Below are positions 44,307 through 53,328 of a stretch of 64,000 nt of DNA, one piece after another; position 1 is the first letter of the stretch, and each line of letters starts with the position of its first letter. Location of the stretch: NCBI RefSeq assembly GCF_004087915.1, contig NZ_CP035108.1, forward strand, positions 62,001-126,000. Direction: 5' to 3'. This DNA is from Geovibrio thiophilus. GTDB taxonomy: Bacteria > Chrysiogenota > Deferribacteres > Deferribacterales > Geovibrionaceae. Position numbers and translations under genes: made by a program. The notes beneath the pieces were generated by a model. It ran no database searches. It was given only the letters and a program-made list of their open reading frames with translations, and was not told where the DNA came from.

Positions 44307-44813
44307 GTGGCTGAAGAACAGAAAGAAAGACTATGGGCGCCGTGGCGCATGTCATACATAAGCGGACTTGGCAAAACGGAAAGCTGCATCTTCTGCGATA
44401 AACCGTCCGAAGATGAAGATAAGAAAAACCTTATCCTCCACAGAGGGAAAAAAGCGTTTGTAATCATGAACCTTTTCCCTTACAACAACGGTCACCTCAT
44501 GGTAGCTCCCTATAAGCATACCGGCGATTTTCTGGAGCTGGATGATGATGAGATGCTTGAGATAATGCAGCTCACACAGCTTGCCATAAGAGTGCTCAGA
44601 AAAACCATGAATCCCGCAGGCTTCAACACCGGCTTTAACATTGGCAAGGCGGCGGGAGCGGGCATAGACGCCCACCTGCACTTTCATATAGTTCCCCGCT
44701 GGGTCGGGGACACAAACTTCATGCCCGTTGTAGGGGAGATGAAGGTAATATCCGAACATATAGAGGTCACTTACGCTAATCTGCTTGAGTGCTTCAGAAG
44801 AGAGGCGGAATAA
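44307..44813 (+). CDS. HIT-domain nucleotide hydrolase or Ap4A phosphorylase-type protein
   Basis: 168 aa, GTG start directly after the sirtuin stop. HIT motif is HLHFHIVPRW near the C-terminal third; CIFC near residue 28 may be a zinc site. The WAPWRMSYI start is typical of a HIT branch annotated as Ap4A phosphorylase-like. Substrate is unproven. Overlaps the next gene by one base. Confidence 0.87.
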   Translation: MAEEQKERLWAPWRMSYISGLGKTESCIFCDKPSEDEDKKNLILHRGKKAFVIMNLFPYNNGHLMVAPYKHTGDFLELDDDEMLEIMQLTQLAIRVLRKTMNPAGFNTGFNIGKAAGAGIDAHLHFHIVPRWVGDTNFMPVVGEMKVISEHIEVTYANLLECFRREAE

Positions 44814-45121
44814 TGAAAATAATCAGCAACACGATCAAGCTGCTCATAATAGCGGTGGTAGTTATTTTTGCGGTAATGAATGTTCAGCAGGTGGAAGTCA
44901 CCTACTTTTTCAACTCTCCCGCTGTGAAGATGCCCCTTTTTCTTGTTATCATAGCGGCAATGGTGATAGGGCTTGTGCTCTCCTCCATGCTGTATTTCTT
45001 TGACAGGATGAAGCTTACAAGCGAAATACGAAAGCTTAAGAAAAAGGTGAAAACCGGAGAGGACGAAATAAAAAGGCTCCGCAGTCTGCCGTTTAACGGA
45101 AACTCATCCAAGGAGATCTGA
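44813..45121 (+). CDS. LapA-domain (DUF1049) membrane protein
   Basis: 102 aa from ATG 44813 (TAATG overlap, GAGAGG upstream). Two membrane helices (IIAVVVIFAVMNVQQ and FLVIIAAMVIGLVLSS) are followed by a cytoplasmic coiled segment of Lys/Glu. This is the LapA/YciS architecture. It shares one base with the LapB-like gene. In E. coli LapA and LapB help set LPS levels by controlling LpxC degradation. Confidence 0.82.
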   Translation: MKIISNTIKLLIIAVVVIFAVMNVQQVEVTYFFNSPAVKMPLFLVIIAAMVIGLVLSSMLYFFDRMKLTSEIRKLKKKVKTGEDEIKRLRSLPFNGNSSKEI

Positions 45122-46119
45122 TGAAAAGCGCGGATCTGTACGCTCTCAGGGCAAATGCCCTGCTTAAACTGATCGACGGCGACACCGACGCAGCCCTTGA
45201 GAGCCTTAAGGTTCTCTCCTCCGCCGATGTGGAAGCGGCAGACGCGTATATTGTCAGCGGAAGCCTGCTCAGAGACAAGGGCGAGTTTACCAAGGCTGAG
45301 CGGATCCACAGAAGCATTCTGGAAAAGAAAGACCTCTCCAAGCATGTGCGGGAAACCGCGGTACGGGAGCTTATTAAAGACTGCATAGCGGCGGCGGACT
45401 ACAAGAGCGCCCTCCTCCTCACGGAGAGAGCGGAGCTTGCCCTCCTTCCCTTCCGTGCCTATGCCCTTGAGAAGTCAGGACATCTGAAGGAAGCGGCGGA
45501 GCTGTACAAAAAATGCGCCAAGATGGAGCCCGTGTATCTCAAAAATGCCGCCAGATGCTGGTTCGGCGCCTCGAAAAACGATAACGAGACAAGGTCATAC
45601 TCCATAAAGCTCCTCACATACGCCGAGAAGTGCGATCCGTCATTCTTTGAGGCGAAGGCGGAGCGGGCTAACCTGCTGTTTCTTGAGGGCAAACGGTACA
45701 AGGGACTCTCCCTCTGCGAGGAGATAATAAAATACGAGCTCCCTAAATGCCCTGAGCATATGAACATACTTGAGGAGTTCCACTACGCTTACTCTGACAT
45801 AGGCACACTGTTTAACTCAGTGATGAAAAAGATAAACTCCGGCTCGGCGAACCTGTCGTTCTATGTATACGCCGCCCGTTACCATATGAGAAAAAATGAG
45901 GCGGAAAAGGCTAAAAGCCTGATCTCAATCTGCGCGGCAGGGCACAGCTTTCCCACGGCGCTTGCCGCCGTATACGCCGAAATGAAAGACGACGCTGTAA
46001 TGACGGATTATTTCAAAGCCCGCCCCATGTACAAATGCTCCGCCTGTTCCGCGGAGCAGGTCCACTACGCCGATGTATGCGGCGAATGCGGCTCCTTGGG
46101 GACGCTTACTTACTTATAA
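45121..46119 (+). CDS. LapB-like TPR protein with C-terminal zinc ribbon
   Basis: 332 aa of TPR-like helices (for example AADAYIVSGSLLRDKGEF; FRAYALEKSGHLKEAAELY) ending in a four-cysteine ribbon, YKCSACS and CGECGS, as in LapB/YciM. It lacks the N-terminal membrane helix of E. coli LapB and is shorter (332 versus about 389). Its pairing with a LapA gene supports the call. Its 3' end is close to mutS, which starts 13 bases later. Confidence 0.7.
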   Translation: MKSADLYALRANALLKLIDGDTDAALESLKVLSSADVEAADAYIVSGSLLRDKGEFTKAERIHRSILEKKDLSKHVRETAVRELIKDCIAAADYKSALLLTERAELALLPFRAYALEKSGHLKEAAELYKKCAKMEPVYLKNAARCWFGASKNDNETRSYSIKLLTYAEKCDPSFFEAKAERANLLFLEGKRYKGLSLCEEIIKYELPKCPEHMNILEEFHYAYSDIGTLFNSVMKKINSGSANLSFYVYAARYHMRKNEAEKAKSLISICAAGHSFPTALAAVYAEMKDDAVMTDYFKARPMYKCSACSAEQVHYADVCGECGSLGTLTYL

Positions 46120-46132
46120 AAAGGACAAAGCC

Positions 46133-48682
46133 TTGGAAACACCGCAAAAGACAACCCCCATGATGAGGCAGTACGGCGAGATTAAGGATAATTATCCGGA
46201 GACCATACTCTTTTTCCGCATGGGTGATTTTTATGAAATGTTCTTTGAAGACGCACAGGCAGCCTCTAAGATAATGGGCATAGCCCTCACCAGCAGAGGT
46301 GACGGAGTGCCCATGTGCGGAATCCCCTACCACGCCTATCAGCCGTACCTTATGAAGCTGATCAGGGCGGGGAAGAATGTGGCGATCTGCGAACAGCTTG
46401 AGGATCCCGCAACAGCCAAGGGGATAGTGAAAAGAGGCGTGGTGCGTGTTGTCACCCCGGGCACAATCCTTGAGGACGAAGGGCTTAACTCCGCCTCAAA
46501 CAATTTCGTTGCCGTGCTCTGGACTGAGAAGGAACAGATTTTCGCCGCAGTTGCGGATATATCAACCGGACAGATTTTTCTTGAGAAATGCACTCCCGCA
46601 AATATTAACGATATAACAGGCAGGTGGAAGCCTGCCGAAGTGATAAGCCATAAGGAGATAGAAGGTCTGAACCGCCCCGTCTCCGTCATTGACGCATCGT
46701 TCGGAACAGACACCGCAAGGCGCAGAGTGCTTGAGCATTACAGCGCCGCCAGCGAGAAATCCCTCGGAATAGACGGCGAAGGCTACCTCAAAGCCATTGC
46801 CCTGCTCCTCACATATACCAAAAACCTGATGCTGGATGTTAAGCTGAAATATCCGGTCACGCTTGCGCCGGAGAACAGGCTTCACCTTGACTCCATAGCG
46901 GTGAAAACTCTGGAGCTTGTGGAAAACTCGCAGGACGGAAGCGAGCGGAATACCCTCTTCTCCGTGCTGAACTTCTGCCGCACTTCAATGGGCGCAAGGC
47001 TCCTGAAGAACTGGCTCCGCTATCCCCTGCGCAGTAAGGAGAGCATTCTCCGCCGCCTTGAGATTGTCGAATACCTCTCCACCCAAAGCGAGCTGCGGGG
47101 GGCTCTGTTTGATGCTCTCTCCACAGTGTACGATATGGAGCGCATAACAGCCCGCCTCCTCGCAGGAAGATGCAGCCCCAGAGATCTCGTGTGGCTGAAA
47201 AGCTCAGTGGTATCCTTCCCGAAGATAAAGGAGATGCTTCTCTCCGCCGCTAACCCGCACCTCAGCGAAACAGGGGAGACCTTCAACGCTCTTGAGGGCA
47301 TATACAGCGTAATAGATGCCGCCATAGTCGATGAACCGCCCCTGAACATAAAGGAAGGCGGCATAATCCGTGAAGGATACGACAAGAACGTGGACGAGCT
47401 CAAAGCCCTCCGCAAGGACAGCCGGACACACCTTCTGCGCATAGAGACCGAAGAGAAGAAAAAGACAGGCATAAGCACTCTTAAAGTGAAATACAACAAA
47501 GTGTTCGGCTACTACATCGAGATCTCCAAATCGAACCTTGACCGTGTGCCGGAATACTATGACCGCAAGCAGACGCTGGTAAACGCGGAACGCTTCACCA
47601 TCCCCGAGCTTAAGGAGCTTGAGACAAAGCTGGTGTACGCAGAAGAGCGTCTGGGCGAGCTGGAATACGCTCTCTTTACGCAGGTGCGGGACACTCTGGC
47701 GAATTACAGCGAGATGATAAGAGCCTCAGCGGAAACCGTATCCGAGATAGACTGCCTCTCCTCCCTTGCTGAAGCGGCGGTGAGAAACAGATACACCCGT
47801 CCGCAGATAGGCGCATTTGAGGAGATGGACATAAGAGAGGGGCGCCACCCCGTGGTGGAGAAGAACATCACGGATAACTATGTGCCCAATGATCTCTACC
47901 TCAACTCAGATGATTCACGCATGGCTGTGATCACAGGTCCCAACATGGCGGGCAAGAGCACATATCTCCGCATGACTGCCCTTGTGGCGCTCATGGCTCA
48001 TACCGGTTCCTTCGTTCCCGCCGCCGAGGCGAAGATTCCCCTCCTTGACAGGATATTCACCCGTGTGGGCGCCAGCGACAATCTGGCTGGCGGCGAATCC
48101 ACCTTCATGGTGGAGATGACGGAAACTGCCAACATTCTCCATAATGCTACGGATAAATCACTGATCATTCTTGATGAAATAGGCAGAGGAACATCCACTT
48201 TTGACGGGATCTCCATAGCGTGGTCAGTCGCCGAATACATACTTGAAAGGCTTAAGGCTAAAACCTTATTCGCCACACACTACCACGAACTCACAGACAT
48301 ACCCTCATCCATACGGGGCGCCGTGAACCTCACAACCGAGGTGCGGGAATGGAACGATGAAGTGATATTCATGCGCAGGGTAATCAGAGGCACGGCGGAC
48401 AGAAGCTACGGAATACATGTCGCCAAGCTTGCGGGACTGCCTGATTATGTGATAAACCGTGGTTACGAAGTACTCTCCAAGCTGGAGAAAAACGAGTTCG
48501 GCACTGACGGAACGCCGAAACTGTCCCAGAGTAAGATAAGACAGGAAAAAGTAGTTCAGCAGATGCTTATATTTGAGGACAGCCCCGCGCTGGACGAATT
48601 AAGAAGCATGGATATAAACAATATGACTCCTGTTGAGGCGCTGAACACCCTTGCCAGACTGAAAAAGATCTCGGAGAAATAA
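46133..48682 (+). CDS. mutS: DNA mismatch repair protein MutS
   Basis: 849 aa from TTG 46133, preceded by AAAGGA; a longer in-frame reading lies inside the LapB-like gene. The mismatch-reading Phe-x-Glu is in MGDFYEMF. Walker A is GPNMAGKSTYLRM, Walker B LIILDEIGRGTS, and THYHELT is present. MutL is not adjacent. One base overlaps the next gene. Confidence 0.96.
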   Translation: METPQKTTPMMRQYGEIKDNYPETILFFRMGDFYEMFFEDAQAASKIMGIALTSRGDGVPMCGIPYHAYQPYLMKLIRAGKNVAICEQLEDPATAKGIVKRGVVRVVTPGTILEDEGLNSASNNFVAVLWTEKEQIFAAVADISTGQIFLEKCTPANINDITGRWKPAEVISHKEIEGLNRPVSVIDASFGTDTARRRVLEHYSAASEKSLGIDGEGYLKAIALLLTYTKNLMLDVKLKYPVTLAPENRLHLDSIAVKTLELVENSQDGSERNTLFSVLNFCRTSMGARLLKNWLRYPLRSKESILRRLEIVEYLSTQSELRGALFDALSTVYDMERITARLLAGRCSPRDLVWLKSSVVSFPKIKEMLLSAANPHLSETGETFNALEGIYSVIDAAIVDEPPLNIKEGGIIREGYDKNVDELKALRKDSRTHLLRIETEEKKKTGISTLKVKYNKVFGYYIEISKSNLDRVPEYYDRKQTLVNAERFTIPELKELETKLVYAEERLGELEYALFTQVRDTLANYSEMIRASAETVSEIDCLSSLAEAAVRNRYTRPQIGAFEEMDIREGRHPVVEKNITDNYVPNDLYLNSDDSRMAVITGPNMAGKSTYLRMTALVALMAHTGSFVPAAEAKIPLLDRIFTRVGASDNLAGGESTFMVEMTETANILHNATDKSLIILDEIGRGTSTFDGISIAWSVAEYILERLKAKTLFATHYHELTDIPSSIRGAVNLTTEVREWNDEVIFMRRVIRGTADRSYGIHVAKLAGLPDYVINRGYEVLSKLEKNEFGTDGTPKLSQSKIRQEKVVQQMLIFEDSPALDELRSMDINNMTPVEALNTLARLKKISEK

Positions 48683-49257
48683 TGCGGAGCCTCTTTCTGT
48701 ATTTTGCCCGCAATCCGCTGTTTGCGCTTGCTTTTATATTCTCACGCCTCCCCTTCTGGGCGCTCCTTATCTCTTTCTCCTTCGGCTACATCGATGCTCC
48801 GGGCACTGTTTTCACAGCTGTTCTTGTTTTTTTTTCAAGAGGTTATGTAGAGCAGGAGATCTCCTTCGGGCACCCTGTCTCCCGCTTTTTCTCAACGGCG
48901 CTTATCAAGCCGCTGCTGATAATCACAGGAATCTTCCTCTTCGTTGCTGCATATCCTTTCCTGCTGTATTTTCTCGCCTCGGAGGATATTTATATACAGA
49001 CAGGCTTTATCATTCTGCTGATACTCGCAGCCTACCTGCTCCTTTTCGCGGGGCGGGAAACCTTCGGGCTGAACACCTTCGGCGTGCGGGGACTGAGAAA
49101 ACCCTCGGGGAGCCTGTCTGTCAGACTGCTTATAACCTTTTTCTGGGTGTATATATTAGCAGGGAACGATCACCTCTGGCTCATCATCCCCGCTCTTCTC
49201 ACAGTCTTCATCCTTGAAGTATACCAGTTCACCAAAAAATATGAGGGAATCATCTGA
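48682..49257 (+). CDS. Uncharacterised integral membrane protein
   Basis: 191 aa with about five predicted membrane helices (FALAFIFSRLPFWALLISF; PLLIITGIFLFVAAYPFLL; GFIILLILAAYLLLFAG; and a C-terminal pair). Conserved-looking charged parts are few (REISFGHP-type loop, GRETFGLNTFG). I recognise no family. It is coupled to mutS and to the MBL gene by one-base overlaps. Confidence 0.75.
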   Translation: MRSLFLYFARNPLFALAFIFSRLPFWALLISFSFGYIDAPGTVFTAVLVFFSRGYVEQEISFGHPVSRFFSTALIKPLLIITGIFLFVAAYPFLLYFLASEDIYIQTGFIILLILAAYLLLFAGRETFGLNTFGVRGLRKPSGSLSVRLLITFFWVYILAGNDHLWLIIPALLTVFILEVYQFTKKYEGII

Positions 49258-50021
49258 TGCCTGTTCTCAATGTAGCCGCCTCCGGCAGCTCCGGCAACTG
49301 CTGCTGCATAGAGCACGGGAACAATCTCATATTCATTGACGCAGGAACAGCATATAAAAACGTTGCCGACGCTTTAAGTGAAACAGACATATGCGGGAAG
49401 AGAATAAGCCTGTTTCTCACCCACGAGCACAATGACCATATCAAAGGGCTTAAGCCCTTTCTCAATAAACTTAAACCCACTGTTTACAGCAGTGAGGGCA
49501 CTGCGTGCGAGCTTGAGAGAAAAGGGTTTGACGTGAGCCGCTTCATGATAACTGACCCCGATTTTCTCTATGAGCTTGAGGATTTTTCCGTGACTCCCTT
49601 CGCCATCACCCATGACGGGCATGAGCCGTTCGCCTTCCGTTTCGACTTCGGAGATAAAAAAATCGCCATGGCGACAGACCTCGGAGTAGCGGGAACATAT
49701 ATCCTTGAGCATCTGGGTGAGGCGGAATCCGTAATTCTCGAATCAAACTATGAGGAAAAGCTGCTCACCGAAGGGGCATATCCCGAATACCTCAAACGAC
49801 GGATCCTCTCCCACAGGGGGCACCTATCCAACAAGGATGCGCTGAACACCGTGGGACTTCTCAGCCGTGAGAGACTTAAAAAAGTAATCTTCGCCCATGT
49901 GAGCCATGAAAATAACTCATATGAGCTCCTTGACAGGTACTCCGCATTCTGCCGTGATAATTTCGGCGTTGAGGCAATGTATCTCCACCGTGAAACCGTC
50001 ATAAGGAAAATAGAGCTGTGA
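49257..50021 (+). CDS. MBL-fold metal hydrolase, YycJ/WalJ-like
   Basis: 254 aa. The metal-binding motif is LTHEHNDHIKG (HxHxDH); further ligands lie in THDGH and MATDLG. The compact layout, starting VAASGSSGNCC, is the YycJ group, proposed 5' exonuclease-like enzymes in mismatch repair. Proximity to mutS fits that idea but is not proof. Confidence 0.85.
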   Translation: MPVLNVAASGSSGNCCCIEHGNNLIFIDAGTAYKNVADALSETDICGKRISLFLTHEHNDHIKGLKPFLNKLKPTVYSSEGTACELERKGFDVSRFMITDPDFLYELEDFSVTPFAITHDGHEPFAFRFDFGDKKIAMATDLGVAGTYILEHLGEAESVILESNYEEKLLTEGAYPEYLKRRILSHRGHLSNKDALNTVGLLSRERLKKVIFAHVSHENNSYELLDRYSAFCRDNFGVEAMYLHRETVIRKIEL

Positions 50022-50527
50022 GCCCCGAGCTGGAACTGATAGCCCTTGTCTCCATTGGGTTGCAGACTGTCTTTGTTCTGCTGAATCTTCTCGGTCTGCC
50101 GGGAAACATAGCGGCGCTGTTGATACCTCTTTTCTGGGCGGCGTCCGGACATATGCAATGGAATGTTTTCTACACCGTGCTGGTGCTTATCACTGTCGGT
50201 GAAGCGGTTGAGCTTGCGGCGTCCTACTTCGTGGGGAAAAAATACGGTGTATCCAACATGAGCTTTTTCGCCTCTGTCATAGGCTCGCTCATAGGCGGGC
50301 TGTTCGGAGCGGGTATTCTTCTGGGAATAGGCGCCGTGCCCGGAACATTCTTAGGAGCCTTCCTCGGAACCTATCTGTATGAGTACTTCAAATTCTCCGA
50401 CCACAGAACCGCGCTGAAACGGGGTATAGCCACATTCACCGGAAGGTTTATCGGGACAGCGATGAAGGTAGTCCTTGGGTTTATGGCGGTGTTTGAGACG
50501 TGGAAGGGGCTGACGGCGGGATTTTAG
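50018..50527 (+). CDS. DUF456 membrane protein
   Basis: 169 aa, GTG start overlapping the MBL stop. Several glycine-rich helices (GLFGAGILLGIGAVPGTFLGAFLG) and N-terminal LGLPGNIAALL are typical of DUF456. Function unknown. It ends one base before the convergent ankyrin gene. Confidence 0.85.
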   Translation: MSPELELIALVSIGLQTVFVLLNLLGLPGNIAALLIPLFWAASGHMQWNVFYTVLVLITVGEAVELAASYFVGKKYGVSNMSFFASVIGSLIGGLFGAGILLGIGAVPGTFLGAFLGTYLYEYFKFSDHRTALKRGIATFTGRFIGTAMKVVLGFMAVFETWKGLTAGF

Positions 50528-50528
50528 G

Positions 50529-51356
50529 CTACTGCATGTTTCTCACAAGAAGATTCGCTATGTTTTCGTGCCCGTACTCCTTGGCTAAATCAAAAGCCGT
50601 GCGGCTGTAGGCATCCGCCTTCATCGTATCAACCGCTGAGGCTATCAGGGCGGCAGCTCCGTCCATATTGCCGTACTGAGCCGCGTACATCAGCGGAGTA
50701 AAGCCGTTCATATCCGCCTTGTTCACATCCGCCCCGCTTCTTATAAGATCCACAACTATGTCATGAAAGCCGTATCTGACAGCCAGCATCAATGGGGTCA
50801 CGCCTTCACTGTCTGCGGCGTTAACATCAGCTCCCCGCTCTATCAGCAGCCTTATTATCTGCTCTCTGTTCCTTCTCGCCGCCTTATGCGTAGGAGTTCT
50901 GCCGTCATAGTCCTTTATATCGGGATCCGCACCGTGCATGAGCATAAGCTCCGCCGCACGGATATTCCCGCCCGTGATGGCGTACACAAGCGGCGTGTTG
51001 CCGAGTATGTCGGTTTTGTTTATATCCTCTCCGCTCAGGATCAGGCTGCTCACAGCCTCAAGGTCGCCCCTGCGGAGCGCTTCTGTCAAGGGAGAGGCGG
51101 TGACTTCCGGCGCCGCTTCAGGGTCTTCATAGGGCGATGTATTATTTTCGGATATGGGTGCGGCGGGCATCTCCTCAGAGGGCGTGGTGTTGTCGGTCTG
51201 CGGGGATGTGCCGAACACCGTAAGCCTGTCACGCAGGGGAATTATGTATTCGCTTAAGAAACGCCCCACTAATGGCTGCTCCCTCATGGAGTCCGCAAAC
51301 AGAAGTGCGGTGATTATAATGGCAAGACCGAAAAGGATTCTGAAAAACAGCTTCAT
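50529..51356 (-). CDS. Membrane-anchored ankyrin repeat protein
   Basis: 275 aa. An N-terminal helix (FFRILFGLAIIITALLFA) is followed by a Ser/Pro/Glu linker (about 60-95) and five ankyrin repeats (for example GNTPLVYAITGG, GVTPLMLAVRYG, GFTPLMYAAQYG). Topology suggests repeats in the periplasm. Partner unknown. Downstream of folE2 on the same strand. Confidence 0.85.
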   Translation of the reverse strand: MKLFFRILFGLAIIITALLFADSMREQPLVGRFLSEYIIPLRDRLTVFGTSPQTDNTTPSEEMPAAPISENNTSPYEDPEAAPEVTASPLTEALRRGDLEAVSSLILSGEDINKTDILGNTPLVYAITGGNIRAAELMLMHGADPDIKDYDGRTPTHKAARRNREQIIRLLIERGADVNAADSEGVTPLMLAVRYGFHDIVVDLIRSGADVNKADMNGFTPLMYAAQYGNMDGAAALIASAVDTMKADAYSRTAFDLAKEYGHENIANLLVRNMQ

Positions 51357-51388
51357 GGATTAACTATAGCTGTTTATGAAGAAATTGT

Positions 51389-52168
51389 CTACAGGGTGCG
51401 CTTATCACGCACTATGACTGCGTATGCGCTGTGGTTGTGTATGCTCTCGTAGTTTTCGCTGGAAACCTCAAACCACGTCACCCTGCTTTCCGCCATGAGC
51501 TTCTCTGCGGCGTTGCGCACCACATCTTCAACAAATGCCGGATTCATGTAAGAATGTTCCGTGACGTATTTTTCATCCTCACGCTTAAGCAGCGGGTACA
51601 CAGGGGATGAGGCGGAGGACTCTGCTATGTCTACAAGCTCTTCTATCCAAAGCATCTTTTTGAAGCGCACCTTGATAGTAATTATGCTGCGCTGGTTATG
51701 TGCACCGTATTCGCTTATCTCCTTGGAGCAAGGGCAGAGAGTCATCACAGGCACTCTAACGCAGAGAACAAAATCCCGCTCAGTATCGGTGAGCGTTGCG
51801 TAATATTCGCAGGTGTAGTCCATCATGGAGGTAAGACCGGAAACCGGAGCCTCTTTCTCTATAAAATACTTGAAGAAAAGCTCAATATGCGACTCGCTTG
51901 AGCCGAGACGCTTCTTCATCTCTTCCAGAATGATCCAGACGGTGGAGATCCCCATATTTTCTCTGTGGTCATTGAGAATCTCAACGAAGCGGGACATATG
52001 TGTTCCCTTAAAGTCCTGAGGAAGCTGAACATACATGTTGATAGAGGCGTTGGTGTGCTGACGCCCCTTCTTTTTATCATCAAGAATAACGGGGTAAACT
52101 ATCCCCTTGATGCCCACCTTATCAATACTGATATTGCGGGCATCTTTTTCGTTCTGAATGTCTCTCAA
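51389..52168 (-). CDS. folE2: GTP cyclohydrolase FolE2
   Basis: Makes 7,8-dihydroneopterin triphosphate for folate or queuosine. 259 aa. The metal and catalytic Cys is in TLCPCSKEISEYGAHNQRS, diagnostic of the FolE2/MptA family. TTG start with GAAGG upstream, three bases after the TPR gene. FolE2 works with several metals, not only zinc. Confidence 0.93.
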   Translation of the reverse strand: MRDIQNEKDARNISIDKVGIKGIVYPVILDDKKKGRQHTNASINMYVQLPQDFKGTHMSRFVEILNDHRENMGISTVWIILEEMKKRLGSSESHIELFFKYFIEKEAPVSGLTSMMDYTCEYYATLTDTERDFVLCVRVPVMTLCPCSKEISEYGAHNQRSIITIKVRFKKMLWIEELVDIAESSASSPVYPLLKREDEKYVTEHSYMNPAFVEDVVRNAAEKLMAESRVTWFEVSSENYESIHNHSAYAVIVRDKRTL

Positions 52169-52171
52169 TTA

Positions 52172-52891
52172 CTACCTTCTCTTAATGCGCTGGTTAGCGA
52201 TGAACTGCTGGTAGGGCTTTGCGCCGTCAGGAACTTTGGTAAGCTGGAGCTGAAGCCATACGTTGCCGTATCTCTCCATTTTTATCTTCTTGCCGTTTTT
52301 AAGGGCTTCCATGTTAGCCTCAAGCTTCTCGTCCGCGGGGCATTTCTTAACGCCTTTGTTCAGCACCTCTATCGCCTTGGTATCGTTGCCGCTGCCGCTG
52401 AGCATCCACGCATAAAAGCTGTATACAAAACCCTCCTTCGGAGAGCCTTTCACAGCCGCCTCAAGGGTTTTCAGAGCCTTCTCCGTCTCCTTTGCCTTAT
52501 ATCGGGATGCTGCGAGCATACTCATTGAAAGCCAGTTTTTGTCGAACCCTTTTTCAAGGTATTCAACAGATTCATCAAGCCTTTTGGTGGAATAAAGAAT
52601 GATCCCTATCTGAGCGTTGATCTGCTCTTTTACGAAGAACTGCCAGTTGGAGTACTTATAGCCCTCCTTCAGACGCTCAATTGCCTTTTCATACCTGCCC
52701 GCACGGAGATCCTTTTCCACATTGCCGAAAAGCTCCTTGAGCTTATTGAGAAAATGCCTTCCCATGAAGAAGTTGACAGCGATGATGCCCAGCACTGCTA
52801 CGGTAAGCGACCACCAGATGTTGTAAGTCAGCGCGTAAATCCCTATGGCAAGAAGAGCTGAAGCACTGACTGAAATAATAATAGTAAACAT
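52172..52891 (-). CDS. TPR-like membrane protein
   Basis: 239 aa. Two N-terminal helices (IIISVSASALLAIGIYALTY; SLTVAVLGIIAVNFFMG) precede helical repeats (RAGRYEKAIERLKEGY; STKRLDESVEYLEKGF; DTKAIEVLNKGVKKCP). No specific family. Co-transcribed with folE2; role unknown. Confidence 0.78.
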   Translation of the reverse strand: MFTIIISVSASALLAIGIYALTYNIWWSLTVAVLGIIAVNFFMGRHFLNKLKELFGNVEKDLRAGRYEKAIERLKEGYKYSNWQFFVKEQINAQIGIILYSTKRLDESVEYLEKGFDKNWLSMSMLAASRYKAKETEKALKTLEAAVKGSPKEGFVYSFYAWMLSGSGNDTKAIEVLNKGVKKCPADEKLEANMEALKNGKKIKMERYGNVWLQLQLTKVPDGAKPYQQFIANQRIKRR

Positions 52892-53049
52892 AAAAACACC
52901 GACCTGTATGAAAAATCTTTTTTACTTTTTCTAAAACAACCCGCCCTCCGAAATGAGCAGGGAAAAGTCACAAATTATATATAGCACATGTCCGTTTTTC
53001 AAGCAGGAAAAAACAGGACAGTCAGATACTCTTGCGTCTCAACACAAAC

Positions 53050-53139
53050 GCTCCACGGATGGAGTTCCGCCGTGCGAAGCGAAGGCTTGCTCCGCAAGCC
53101 GCGAGCGCGTATCCTGAATTTCCATGGAAGAAAATTCAG
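53050..53139 (+). repeat. Three-hairpin repeat element, copy near lipoprotein (left)
   Basis: Hairpin A CTCC/GGAG with loop ACGGAT (53051-53064), core CCGCCGTGCGAAGCGAAG, hairpin B GGCTTGC/GCAAGCC (53084-53100), link GCGAGCGCGTAT, hairpin C CTGAATTT/AAATTCAG with loop CCATGGAAGA (53114-53139). Gap 52892-53328 holds this, a REP pair and a second copy. Confidence 0.85.
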
Positions 53140-53154
53140 AATTATACAAGCAGA

Positions 53155-53224
53155 GACTGTCGCGTCGCTTAGGCTCCTCGCAGTGACACTGTTGACTGTC
53201 ATTGCGAACGAAGTGAAGCAATCT
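53155..53224. repeat. REP-like palindromes (two half units)
   Basis: ACTGTCGCGTCGC and CTCCTCGCAGTGACA form one palindrome, and GTCATTGCGAACGAAGTGAAGCAATCTC forms a second. The second is close to repeats found in many unrelated bacterial genomes. They separate two three-hairpin elements. Confidence 0.65.
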
Positions 53225-53227
53225 CAT

Positions 53228-53319
53228 AACTCCACGGAGGGAGTTCCGCCGTGCGGAGCGAAGGCAGGTTTATCCTGCCGCGAGCGTGTATCCTGAATTT
53301 CCATGGAGGGAAATTCAGG
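53228..53319 (+). repeat. Three-hairpin repeat element, copy near lipoprotein (right)
   Basis: Hairpin A AACTCC/GGAGTT with loop ACGGAG (53228-53245), core CCGCCGTGCGGAGCGAAG, hairpin B GGCAGG/CCTGCC (53263-53279), link GCGAGCGTGTAT, hairpin C CCTGAATTT/AAATTCAGG with loop CCATGGAGGG (53292-53319). It lies ten bases beyond the convergent lipoprotein stop, C side first. Confidence 0.87.
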
Positions 53320-53328
53320 ATTATTAAA

